NCBI RefSeq assembly: GCF_030272615.1
Contig: NC_081413.1
Span: forward strand, 338,114,802 to 338,178,801
Length of the DNA stretch: 64,000 nt
Source of the DNA: Cryptomeria japonica
Taxonomy: Eukaryota; Streptophyta; Pinopsida; Cupressales; Cupressaceae
Direction: 5' to 3'
Shown: piece by piece, positions 22,296-33,485 of the stretch
Position numbering within the stretch: position 1 is the stretch's first letter
Layout: every line of letters begins with the position of its first letter
Program-made: the position numbers and the translations under genes
The notes under the pieces: generated by a model
The model's database searches: none
Seen by the model: only the letters and a program-made list of their open reading frames with translations
Told to the model about the DNA's origin: nothing

Positions 22296-23343
22296 TGTTA
22301 GGTCCCGAAGACAACTGAGAGGGGGGGTGAATCAGTTGTCAAATAAATTTAAACCAAAAACAACTTAACAAACTTAATGCTTAATACCAGTAAACCAGTC
22401 TGTTATACCGGTGGACAGATTAACAAATAAATGCAATACTGGTAAAGATTAATGCATGAAACATAAACACAAAGTCATCCACAACACATAACACCAATAT
22501 TTGTACGTGGAAACCCTGTAAGGGGAAAAAACACGGTGGGAAATCTTACCCACAATCAGATGATACTATTGTAGATAGTAAGTGTACATAAATGGGGTCT
22601 GCACGTGCTGAAAGGCCAACGGCCTAGAGCTCACTGCTCAAACACAAAATGGGAGTCACACTGACTATAGTTGGATGGTTAAATCCAATAAGAATGTACT
22701 ACACAAAATAGCATCTTCATATGCTAGATTCAGTACCGGTGTAATGTTGATATGCTTTCACAAAAACCTAGCTTCACCTTCAAATGATGTCTGCGTGTAT
22801 AGATTTGCTTAATCTCGCATATACCTTCACACAATCCTTTTTCGCATTCCACATTTGATCTTACAAATAAGATCTTACATTTATACCATAACCTAAGACC
22901 AATTTTAGTAGGTCGGCTCTACAAGATATTACAATAAAAAATTTTTACAAACAATATAATATCCGATGCAATAATCGATTGAACATGTTGGCTTAATGCA
23001 TTTACAACAATAATTAATCATCTCCATAGCGTGCCATGTTGATCTGGAAAAGATAAACCTGCTGGTGTAACCCTAGACCTATTTGCCGGTAACAACAAAT
23101 ATGCAACTATGAATATACCAATGAAAAAAACTCCAGGACAAGATGTACAAACGATGTCTTCGACATAACCATGTGTTTTCCATATCACTCCAAGTGTCGG
23201 TGATCATTATATCTTGCCGGTATACTAGATACCAGTGACTATGCATGAGTCACTTGCTTGCCGATGAATATTGTTGATTCTCCAAAGTGCCAGAGTTTAG
23301 TAGGTGTTGACATCAATGACAAAACCATACCAAAATACCAACA
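22296..23343 (-). mobile_element. Solo LTR of copia family A
   Basis: 1,048 bp, starting TGTTGGTATTTTGG on the minus strand (23343) and ending ...GGACCTAACA (22296). It is flanked by the perfect TSD gtgac (22291-22295 and 23344-23348). It aligns end to end with the LTRs of element A and carries the same C-rich hairpin and the gtggttttttcccctta block (22507-22543, minus strand). No internal sequence remains, so it is the product of LTR-LTR recombination. Confidence 0.93.
22310..22340 (-). other. C-rich-loop hairpin at the LTR 3' end (solo LTR)
   Basis: On the + strand GACAACTGA (22310-22318) pairs perfectly with TCAGTTGTC (22332-22340) around GAGGGGGGGTGAA. Confidence 0.75.
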
Positions 23344-24769
23344 GTGACTTGCACGTGCTTGTTTCCGTGAGGTACACTACCATGCGAGATACGTCCATTG
23401 CGTGTCTTCTCCGCTTGGGGTATGGCCATGCTGCATGACGACGTGATGCGGGGTGATGTCGAGGTGCACACCTCCATGCCATGTGGGTAGTGTGACTATG
23501 TCGCACCACATGATGAGCTACTGCGATGGCTAGATGATTGTTCCTTCCTTCCTCATTGGTGGCTAGATGCTACTCACATAGTGATGTTATGTGTAGTTGT
23601 GATATTCTTATTATTCCTTTGGGGACCAGCAATTTATTTTACTTTGACTTTGAAGGTTTAGCCACGATCTTGTGATCTTTTGCATTCTTGATTTGGTGTT
23701 GCAAATTCCGAATTATTTTCTTGCCTTACTGTCGGAATTGATGATTTATTATCTTTATTCATCTATATTTTGGTGGCTAAACTGATTTATCCTTATTGTT
23801 TTCGTATGCTAGTCTTGTGTTGAAATGTGAAATTCCTCTCCAAGGACGTATGAGATGGTCTTGGTAGAGTGTGTACGAGGAAGTAGACGTAAGGAACCTT
23901 GAGGATGGGGGTACGTGAGGTTGTGATGTAGCTAGGATCCACTACCTACCTATGTGTGGTGACTATCTCTTGGAGGCTAGCCACCTTACTCAACAAGGGA
24001 TGTTCACTAAGGTCTTGTATGGAAGGTAACACTGCTATGGTGTGTCTAGCACCATTGAGCCTAGAGTGAGATATTGGATATTTATGATCATTTTATTGTT
24101 TTGAGATCAGGCATAGAGATGTTGATCATGCATGTTATCTTTGACCGAGCATTAGACATGCTCACATATGGCCTTTTGAGTTGTGCATTCCAATTAGGTG
24201 GATGGTTATTATGTGTATCATGGAGTAAATTGTGTTAACTTGTCACTATGTTATGGGACATAGTCTTTGGAAAGGTTTTCATATGCTTGGCAAGTGTAAA
24301 TAATTGAGTTATCTATGTTGCTCTTATTTCATGAAAGTTAACTTGGTTGTATAATTTGAATTTTGAAGCTAGTTCTATGCGATAAATTTTTATGACAAAG
24401 ATGGATTGGTAAAAGAAATTGATCATGATGGCATGTTTTCTTGTCATGTTTGATAGATGAGTATGGTAATATTTGCTTACCTCTTTTAATGCATTAACTT
24501 GGTGTAATGAAAGGGAGAAAATTCTTGTATCTCTGCTATGATTGTGGATAATTCCTAGAATGTTATAAGAAATGTATGTATTTAGATGCATCTTGCCAAT
24601 GGGTAATGGCATTCCTAGAGGATTTAGCAATCATGTTTCAATTATTTATGGAAAGGTTCCTATGTGCAATTTGATTTTTGTTGAATGAGTTTCAGGGCTA
24701 ATGCATGCGACATGTTCTCCATCTAGTCTTGCGACTTCCAGGAGTAAGTCGGAACCTAGGGGGGAAGAA

Positions 24770-27700
24770 TGTAGTACCCCTACCCTAATCAGTTTCTAGT
24801 CTTGGTTTAACCTTGGTTAGTTTATCATAATATAGGGTTATAGTCAGATGTTTTGACTCAGTGCATATCTGTTAATGTGGTTTTCGCACCAGTTGGTATG
24901 CAAGTTGATTAGTTTTCCTATTTCGCATTATTAATCTTGGGCTAACACTTTCATTATATTTATATATGTATGCATGTATGACTCTTGGTTGAAGGAGATT
25001 TTAGGTACAATGTTGCATGGGTGCAAGGTTCGTCTCTACCTGAATTCGTAGGTTTGAGTGTACCTCTTTAATCCTTAGAGTTGGATTAGGTGGTTGTGAG
25101 ACCCTCATTTGACCTTAGTCGTTCTCAAGTGAGCATCGTCAATTGTCCATCAGTTTTCCCTTTTGGTTGGTTTGTGGGTCATCTGTTTGTTTGACGTTCT
25201 TGGGTTGCGTGTTTGGTGTGTGGTTAAATCAAATATTTAATCCTTAGTGTTTAACTTGATTTAATGTGTGTTTACGCATTAGTACTTTAGGGACTTAATT
25301 AAATAGGCTCCCTTTTTAGATGATTAATCGTTAATTGAATTACTCAATTCAGGTTGGTAGTAGATTCAATTAAATGGTTAAATTTAAATATTAAATTTAT
25401 TTTGTTTGTGCTTATGAAAGGAAATTTTTGAATTTAATTGCAATAGAATCAATTTTAGCTTGTTGCAATTAGAAATAGAAAGGTTAATTTCAATTGTTTA
25501 AGAAAATCAATTTTAAATTGAAAAGCAAGTTTAATTTATTGATATAGTTTAAAAGAATGATTTTTGAGATTTATTTTAAATAAAATATTTTAATTCCAAA
25601 AATAAATTTTGGTCAAACTTCTCCCATTTAACCTAGACTTTTGGAAAATATTGGGGATTGAATTTTTTGGAAAATATTTTGGATGGAAAATTTGGGGATT
25701 TTGGAAGGAGAAGGATTTCTTGAGCTGCAGGTTGGGGCTCTCCATCAGATCCTTTCTAGGAATACTTATTGAGGTAGGAATTTGTTTATCAATTTGGTTA
25801 TTTGTTTTAAAAAAAAATGGGCTTGAATGTTCTTCATGCAATTTTGGTTTCAAATTCTCCATTGATTGCCTCAAGATTAGGAATTATAGTGGAAATTAGT
25901 TAAGATTGGCTGATTGCTTGTATCTTGTTTGAGAAATGAGTTTTCTTTTTGCCCAAAATTGTATATTTTGGAAGGGTATTCAACAAATTTCTCTATTTTG
26001 TAAACCTCTATCATTCTGAAATTTTTTATTTTAAGTCTCTATATGAGACTGTTTAAAACAAAAAATGGGGGTTTGTTTAAAAAATAAAAGGAGAAATATA
26101 AAAACAAAACAAAAATATATTTTCATAACAAAATCGATTTTAGTTTAAAATCAAAATTTTAGATTGTTAAAAAAATAATAATAAAATATATTTCATTGGG
26201 GTTAGAGGGCGGGGAGCAGAGCCTCTACCCACACCTCCTCCCCCTGCGTGGGTCTGCGACCAATGGCGACCGCAGCTAGTTGCGATGTGACCCTCGCGGT
26301 GGTCGTAGGGTCCCCCGCGGTGACCACGTGGGCGCTGTAGGACCTGCGTTCATCGCGGTGGCACTACCCACGGTTAGGGAACGGTCATCCAACCCCCGTG
26401 AAAGGGAGGTGGGCCTGGTTACCTTTTTTGCCACACCCATTATATTGTTGTTTTTTTAAAATTTTTTTTTTATTATAAAAAAAATATATATAATAATTAT
26501 TTAATATTATTAAATGTAAATTTTAATTAAGTTTTTAATTAAGTTTAAATATGGCATTTATTTAATAAATTATGATTATTGTAATTAATTAATTGTATAA
26601 GTGGCAATATACTTTAATTAATTTTCAAATTGTATTTTATTATTAATGCATGTTTTTCTAATTAGATACTTAATTTGTTATTTTGTTATTATTAATTGTA
26701 TATATTTTATTAATTGCAGATTAATAAATATATAGTAATTAATATTTAATTTTGGTAATTTTATTTATATGCACAAGGAAATAATTGTTAAGTAGGAATG
26801 GACTATCTTTATTTGGGTTCCTTATATGTATATGTTTCCTTGATCTGTATAGTGTAACTAGTCTTTGGAAAAGACGAGATTGGAGAGATTGTTATTGAGC
26901 CAGTATGAGAACAATGTTTTATTTGAAGAATAAATATCTTATTTAGCTGGTTAATGATTATTTAATTATATTCATATGAACTTGGTTTAAGAACTCATAA
27001 TGACGCAGTTTTGTATGTTCGATGCTAATGAACCTTAGGGAGTTAGAAAACTAAGAATCAAATTATACCTGGATGAGGTAGATAACTGCAATCTAACTTA
27101 GATCATTTAGAAAACTCGATTGACATTTAATGTTTAAATCAATTTGGAAAAAGATAGTATCTATCGGTTATTGCCTATGCAAGTTTAATTTTTGTATTCG
27201 CTTTTGCTTAAGTAATGGCAAACCATCATCCTTGTCTTCACGAAAGGATGTGTGGGTCCACATGAGGCTTGGATGGGTTAGAAGTTCGGATTAGGTTGCT
27301 AGGGTAACCCAGTGTATGGGGTCGGAACATATGAAGACCTGCCATGGTAACCATACTAGGTTGTGTGATGACATTTGTCCCTACGTTCGCTAGTGTGTTG
27401 CTGTATTGTCCTGATAGGAGCACTTTTGTGGAGTCATCTTGTTGCTTATGCCCTTGTGAGTACTTGGTTTCATGCTATACCTTGGGTTGCGATGACTTAG
27501 TTTGCAAATTCTCTAGTGGACCCTTGTATTATCTTCGATTATGTTCAGCTGGATCCTTTCCTTTTCAGGGATCATTTGTGTATTGATTGACCGATGTGGT
27601 TGTTTGTTTATTGGTTATGTTTCACCTTGGTGGCAGGATTGTAAATAATGAGAACCTCACGTATCCTTAACTTTATTAATTATCAGAGGGGTCTTGCAGT

Positions 27701-28369
27701 TGAGCAGACCTAGAGATGTAGCCCTTTAGGGGTGAACTCCGAGATCATCTTGGTGTTATGTGATGCTTTTTTTCTTATGTTTCATGTTTAGTTATAGCAT
27801 GTATGGATGACATTTTGATATAATGTATAAGTGGGTTAGAAGAAATTAATCTTAAATGCATGTATGCAGTCATCTATTAATGTTGGAATGGGATCATGGT
27901 AGAATGTAGTTTTGATCAATAGAATGCATTCAGTTATTGTTAATGAAATTAAGTATGCATGGAAAGATCTCATTAGTTTATGATGAAATTAAAGTGTGTT
28001 ATGAAATTAGATGCATGGCTTATATTTTTATAAAAAGTTGGAACGTAAGGTATGAATAAATCTTATGGATGAACATTATATTATAATCTATATTTTCATC
28101 TATCTAAAAGAAATTATCCTTGTTTAAGAATTATCTCATTATTAAGATAATCAGCTTATTGGATTAATTAGTGTGAGTTAATTTAAATGTGGAATGAAGT
28201 AATCACGTTGGGAAACTCTTTAGGTGTTAGTTGATGTCTTCTGCTTTGTAATATGAATTTTTATATCTCATTGTATCATTATGTTGTGTTTAATCTTAAA
28301 AAAAAAATGATTGCACTCTATCCTTGTGTTTTAGCTTATCCCTTCGGGGTTTCCTGGTGGAGCATTACA
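24770..28369 (+). repeat. 3' LTR of element D
   Basis: 3,600 bp, TGTAGTACCCCTACCC to GGAGCATTACA. The main difference from the 5' LTR is a tandem duplication of about 30 bp near 25650-25685 (ggaaaatatt repeated). The GC-rich island at 26205-26420 is also altered. The overlapping ORFs at 25590-25899 lie across this duplication and are not genes. Confidence 0.9.
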
Positions 28370-28485
28370 AAAGGTGCAAATGCATCTCCTGCTACTGTTT
28401 TCTCCAACATCTCTGCAAATCTCATCTAAGTTTCTCTCCCTATGGAGTAGCCAACATTTTATCAATCCATAGTGAAAAATATTCA
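28370..28485 (-). other. Remaining 3' untranslated region of element C
   Basis: Non-coding continuation of C on the right side of D, between the stop of the RNase H frame (28488-28486) and the insertion site. It begins with the right TSD copy aaagg. No motif seen. Confidence 0.7.
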
Positions 28486-29163
28486 TTAAGCACACTCGAT
28501 TGATGCATCTCTTGCATCTAAGTTGATCTTATGTAGGGGTTTGACCCCTAATTTACCTCTGAGGTACGCAAAGGGTGTCTTCGGCAAAGATTTAGTGAAT
28601 ATGTCTGCTAACTGCTCTTTGCTTGACACATATTCCATTCTGACTTGCTTCTCCTATACTCTTTCCCCCCGAAAGTGATATTTCAGTTCTATATGCTTTG
28701 TGGTTGCATGTAACACAAGATTTTTTGAAATATTAATAGCACTAGTATTGTCACAATAAATAATCGCTGATGTATCTTGCTTAAAGCCTTCCAACACATG
28801 TCTCATCCAAATTGCCTGAGTACAATTCATAGGTGCTGCAACATATTCTGCTTCAGCTATTGACTGTGATACACATATTTGCTTTTTACTTTTCCAAGAA
28901 ACCAATCTACCTCCAAGAAGAAAAGCTCCACCGGTAGTAATTTTCTGGTCATCAACATTGCCTGCCCAATCTGCATCAGTAAACACTTTCAAAGAAAAGT
29001 CATCTTTATAAGGGTACCATAATTCATAATCCATTGTGCCTTTCAGATATCTGAATATCCTTTTCACCGGTACCAAGTGAGTCTCCTTGGGATATTTCTG
29101 AAATCTAGCAACTAATCCAACAACATGTGCAATATCCAGTCTGCTATGAACAACATAATGCAA
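28486..29163 (-). pseudogene. pol: Copia RNase H region of element C
   Basis: One minus-strand frame reads from 29163 through an internal TAG at 28656-28654 to the final TAA at 28488-28486. It opens with the end of the RT region (MHYVVHSRLDIAHVVGLVAR, where plant copia often have YLTHTRPDI). The RNase H follows: DADWAGNVDDQKITTGGAFL, SQSIAEAEYVA, IYCDNTSAINISKN and, after the TAG, KEQLADIFTKSLPK. The catalytic Asp, Glu and Asp of copia RNase H (in TDADWAG, EAEYVA, YCDNTSA) look present. It removes the RNA strand during cDNA synthesis. Confidence 0.88.
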
Positions 29164-29960
29164 CTTACCAATTATGGACTTGTATTCCTTTTCATCTACA
29201 AAGGGTGAATCATCCTATTTAGACAATTTACAACTTGTGACCATCAGAGTACCAACTGATTTTTAATCTTCCATGCCAAAAGTTTTCAATACTTCTTTTA
29301 CATATTTAGTCTAACAGATAAATATTCCACCATCTAGTTGCTGGAGCTACAACCCAATGAAAAATTTAATCTCACCAATAAGAGACATTTTAAATTATTT
29401 CTTCATTTCCTCAGCAAAAGCCATACATAGATCATCATCACCACCATTAATTATATCATCAACATTCTATCTCCACCAGTCTTTAAATATATATTACTAT
29501 CCTCACTGGTATGCTAGAATCCTATCTTGATCAAATGTGTATGCAATCTTTCAAACCATGAAGTGACTTATGTAACTTGAAAACCATATTTTCATCTTCA
29601 CTTAATGCAAATCCATCTAGTTTTTCTATATATACTTCTTCTAGGATACCATTCAGAAAAGTTGATTTAATGTCCATCTGATATACCTTAAATCCTTTAA
29701 AAGTAGCAAAGGCAAGCAACATTCTTACACCTTCCAGTCTTGCCACCGGTGCAAAATTATCACCATAGTCTTATCCTTCTTCTTGTGCATAGCGTTTGCA
29801 AACAAGTCTTTCTTTATTCCTTACAGCCTTGCCATCTTCATTTAATTTGTTTCTAAAAACCCATTTTGTACCTATAACATTCTTGTCTTTCGGTCTAGAA
29901 ACAAGTGTCCAGGTCTTATTTTCTCTATCTGATCCAATTCCTCATTCATATAATTAATCT
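29164..29960 (-). pseudogene. pol: Copia reverse transcriptase of element C, broken
   Basis: RT-like sequence is read in more than one frame. The clearest open piece is 29746-29531 (MARLEGVRMLLAFATFKGFK, then MDIKSTFLNGILEEVYIEKL). The palm active site near 29455-29440 reads NVDDIINGGDDD in the shifted frame; YVDD is usual, so the first residue is changed while both Asp are kept. The start of RT (WTLV-like, then IGTKWVFRNKL) can be recognised near 29930-29850 on the minus strand. At least one frameshift lies on each side of the 29746-29531 piece. Not functional. Confidence 0.8.
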
Positions 29961-30234
29961 AGTAATCATCCTTCAATGCTTGTCTTACTATTTTAGGCTC
30001 AATAGTAGAAATAAGACAAGAATTTTCTCTGATTTTCCTTCTATTCTATACACCAGCATTCTTATCTCTTATAATTTGGTCTTCTAAATGATTTAATCTA
30101 ACATACCTTCGTATTATTGGTTATGGTATTGTTCCTTCTGGTTCATGTTCATCATCTTCTTCATCACTTTCTTCATTTATCGGTTGAGCACCCATTTCTG
30201 CATTGTTCTATTCATCATTCTTCTGCACTTTCGG

Positions 30235-30948
30235 TTATATAAACATAAGGTTTTGTTCATCATTTTCAAGCTTAGATCTGTTAGTCTCATCAAGTTTCTC
30301 GAAGAATTTATCAACCTTAACATTTACACATTCAACTATCTTCTTAGTTCTCTTGTTATAACACTTGAATGCTTTACTCTTGGTAGAGTATCCAAGAAAT
30401 ATCCCTTCATCACACTTAGCATCAAATTTTATAGTAACATCATCTCTCTTAATTAAACATTTACTCCCAAATTTTTTAAAGTAACTGGCATTAGGAACCA
30501 TAGAATTCTAAAGTTTATAAGGTGATATATCATTACATTTCTTAACAAGTACCTAGTTCAAAGTATAAACAGTTGTAATAACTCCTTCCCTCCAAAACAT
30601 CTTAGGTATTGTACCTTGTATCAATATTGTTCTAGAAGCTTCCACAATTGTCCTATTCCTTTTCTCAACAATTCCATTTTGTTGTGGAGTTATGGGTGCT
30701 GACATTTGCCTCTTAATTCCATGTTCATCACAAAACTTCACAAACTCATCAGAAGTGAACTCACCTCCCCGGTCAGATCTCAGACATTTCAAACTCCTCC
30801 TCATTTCCTTCTCAGCTAAAGATTTAAATGCCTTCAATTTACTGAAAGCCTTATACTTTTCTCTCAGAAAAGTTACCCACATTATCTTTGAAAAATCGTC
30901 AGTAAAAATCATAAAGTACTTATCAACATAATAGCTTCTAGTCCTCAT
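30235..30948 (-). pseudogene. pol: Copia integrase core and C-terminal region of element C
   Basis: Two open pieces in one frame (30948-30553 and 30501-30235). The first has the integrase core: YFMIFTDDFSKIMWVTFLRE, then the second acidic residue in CLRSDRGGEF and the Glu in QNGIVEKRNRT. The first acidic residue (VHTDL) lies just upstream in the protease frame, beyond a frameshift near 30950. The second piece has the copia integrase tail: FGSKCLIKRDD, GIFLGYSTKSKAFKCYNKRT. The stretch 29961-30234 is the low-complexity linker to RT and contains no clear domain. Confidence 0.87.
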
Positions 30949-31666
30949 AGGAGCACATAGATAGATCAGTGTGAACTAAATCAAGGATATGCTCTAAAGA
31001 AAAAACATTTCTCTTAAAAGATACATAATTCATTTTACCCATCTGACAGTCCTTACACAACACATTGTCTAGTTTCACAAGTTGGGGCATACCTCTCACA
31101 ATACTTGATTTTCTAACATTTATCAAATTGTCAAAGTTCACATGACAAAACCTCTTGTGCCATAACCAATTGTCTTCAATATTAGCCACCAAACAATTAT
31201 TCACATTAGTATTCAGGTGAAAAAGTTTACCTCTAGTCTGATTTCCAGTAGCAATCAATATTCCTTTACTTCCAAGGATCTTGCACACTCCACTCTTAAA
31301 TTCAAGGAGATGTCCTTTATCATTTAATTCTCCAACACTTGATAAAATATGTTTTAATCCATCTACCCAAAAGACATCATTTGCATTACTTTTTCCATTC
31401 AATGAAATAGATCCTTTACCTTTAACCATGCAGGGTGAGTTGTTATCAAACCTTACCACACCACCATCAAATTCTTCAAGAGATAAGAACTTGTTTTTAT
31501 CACCGGTCATATGGTGTGAGCAACCACTATCTATTATCCATTCATCACTGCTATCCATTCGTGATACCAAATCTTTTTCATTAGTCAAATCTTCCTTCAC
31601 AACAAAAAAGACAATTTCCTCATTGTCCTCTTCCTCTGATTCCTCATCTATCACACCTTCATCCAT
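30938..31666 (-). pseudogene. pol: Copia protease and GAG-pre-integrase zinc region of C
   Basis: An open piece of 242 residues. The protease active site WIIDSGCSHHMTGD is intact (Asp codon 31531-31529). It is followed by the zinc-binding GAG-pre-integrase region (WLWHKRFCH ... LCKDCQMGK) and the start of the integrase core (LDLVHTDL). The acidic stretch EESEEEDNEEIVFF before the protease is the Gag-protease linker. A frameshift near 30950 puts the rest of the integrase in another frame, and another in an A run near 31690 separates it from the zinc knuckle. Confidence 0.9.
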
Positions 31667-31789
31667 TGCAACATAGAAATGTTTCTTTCCTTTTCCTTTG
31701 TATCACCATTAGGACAATTTGCAGCAATGTGTCCAATCTTATTGCAAGAAAAACACTTCATAGGAAGTTTGCCTTTGTACTTACCAGTG
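31667..31789 (-). pseudogene. gag: Zinc knuckle end of the element C gag
   Basis: The C-terminal part of Gag with an intact knuckle, CFSCNKIGHIAANC (31755-31714). It joins the N-terminal part at 55187 and beyond: ...KTFPRGT on the right of B and GKYKGKLPMK on the left, exactly where element A has RKIPKGP...GSKYEGKAPFK. Removing B and one TSD copy keeps the frame. Confidence 0.88.
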
Positions 31790-33485
31790 TGTGAGGCCCT
31801 ACTCTGACTCATCCTAGCATTTCAGTATTTTTCATGTTGAGACTATTATGGATGCTTTATTTTTATGCTTTATGGATTTGGAACTTATATGATTCCATGA
31901 TTTGGATAACATTGATATATATTGATGCTTCATTTCTATGCATTATAGATATAGAACTCTATATGATTCTAGGAAAGGATTACTTTGTGATGATGTATGT
32001 CATTATTGGAATTGCAGGACCTTACTATGATGATAGAAATAGGATTCTTGTTTTATGTATGGATCAGAATTATGTGGATTATGATAATTGCTTATGTGGA
32101 TTTATTTGGATATAAGATATATCGATTTTTTAAAATGTAAATTGTATGCAGAGTGTTTGATGTGTATTCTTATTCATGTGTTTAATATTATATGAGGTTA
32201 TTGGAATTACTAATGTGTAATAGAGATGTGCAGGAAAATTATCCATGTGACCATGGAAATATTATGGAGAAACAAACCTAGACCTATGTACATTCGTAAA
32301 GCCAGGGGTTGTCTATATGGAGAGACAACACCTCGAATGTATCATATTTTATTTGTAATGGTAAATGATGTATGTGTGTTAAATTTTACTATTGATTTAT
32401 TTAAAACCAACAAGAGACAATTTCCATGTGTAATTTTGTAATGTATTTTATTGTGTCACTTGACACATGTGTTGATTTATGTCTTGAATTTTGACTTGTC
32501 TCTTGAAGGGAGTTGTTCAACTATAGCTTTTTCAAACATTTGAATGTGGTTCTAAATTTTCCTTGGCTAGAGAGTCTTTGGAGTGGTCAACACAGGTTGG
32601 ACCCGAAATTTAACTTCAGATGGGCTTGTAAGGGGTCAAATGGACTCCTAGGGGTAGTTTAAAGGTGTTTCCTAAAGCCCATAAGGTATACCTATGAGTT
32701 AGGAGTGTTTTTAGGCATGTGTCTACTCCCATGTGACTTTTTAGTCATCCCAAAAAGTGGGTTTTCTAAGATGTGCGAAAATTCAAAATTAGAAGGTGCC
32801 ATCTAGGTTAAATTAACCTTCCCTTTTGATGAGAGATCCTTTTTGATCTTTTTCTTACTTTTTCCTTTTTTCAGTTTTAGAAACCTGTGAGAACTCTCAC
32901 TGAGGTCTTCTTAGGCAAGAATGAGAGATTTTGTGGGTAATCACCCACTCTCCATTTTTAGAGACTATGCATTTTGAAAAGTTGATTTTTGGATTCGAAA
33001 TTTGGCTAAGTGTAGAAGGGAGGATTGTGGATTTGGGTTGCTCATCCTCAAACTAGTTCTAGCATACCTTTGGGCAGATTGAAGGTTGGTTCATCTCTTT
33101 TTTTTTTTTTTGTTGCATGTCTATGTTGGAAAGTTTGGTTGTATGTGAAAGTGATTCTCTTGTATTTTCTTTTGTGAAAGTTATTATTATGCGACCTATC
33201 TTTTATTTTCTTGTATGCCTTTTCAGTGCTTTGGGAGTAACTAAGGCCTTCTACTCTTGGGAGAGTAGGATGGTCTTACGGGTGGTAGAAGTTTGACAGC
33301 CCTCGAGTGAGAGACTCTCTTTATGAGAGCGAACTCAAGGGGTGTATTTGTGACCCTTGCTGCATAGCCTGGTTTGTGCATTTGGGGGTCATAAGGGGAG
33401 AAAGTATGACATGAATGCCTTGGGGGGCATAAGGAATGTGGGGTTAATGATCTTATAAAATAACTTTGTTTTCCATGAGGTGGCA
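31790..33485 (+). repeat. 5' LTR of element B, left part
   Basis: Starts TGTGAGGCCCTAC and aligns with 51331-52955 of the 3' LTR until the insertion of E after 33485. Indels against the 3' LTR include about 20 bp near 32075 and about 45 bp near 33150-33210. The short ORFs here (31834-32115, 32226-32441) recur in the 3' LTR in broken form and are not genes. The right part is 44015-46386. Confidence 0.9.

Larger units (their letters stand above)
20019..24769 (+). other. Non-coding internal region of D, with PBS and PPT
   Basis: About 3.7 kb of internal sequence once the solo LTR at 22296-23343 is removed. The PBS at 20021-20032 reads TGGTTTCAGAGC, one mismatch from the initiator tRNA-Met complement. 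The leader that follows (caaacactgg, tctctgg) resembles that of E (caacactgg, tctgg). The PPT is a G run within 24756-24769. I find no gag, protease, RT, RNase H or integrase motif in any frame. A stretch near 22150-22200 (ccttgtcttcatgaaagg, then tccacatgag) repeats a block that also lies in the D and E LTRs. Confidence 0.8.
16424..28369 (+). mobile_element. Non-coding gypsy-like element D (large LARD-type)
   Basis: 11,946 bp with two near-identical LTRs of 3.6 kb, a PBS and a PPT, flanked by the perfect TSD aaagg (16419-16423 and 28370-28374). The internal region has no ORF with retroelement motifs. LTR ends (TGTAGTACCCCTA...GGCATTACA) and the sequence before the 3' LTR (acttccaggagt..g, then a G run and gaa) closely match element E. 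This suggests a non-autonomous derivative that used E-like proteins. Inserted in the 3' untranslated region of C. It carries a family-A solo LTR. Confidence 0.9.

Noticed and set aside
25590..25899. Overlapping ORFs on both strands
   Set aside because: Created by a tandem duplication in the D 3' LTR; absent from the 5' LTR.
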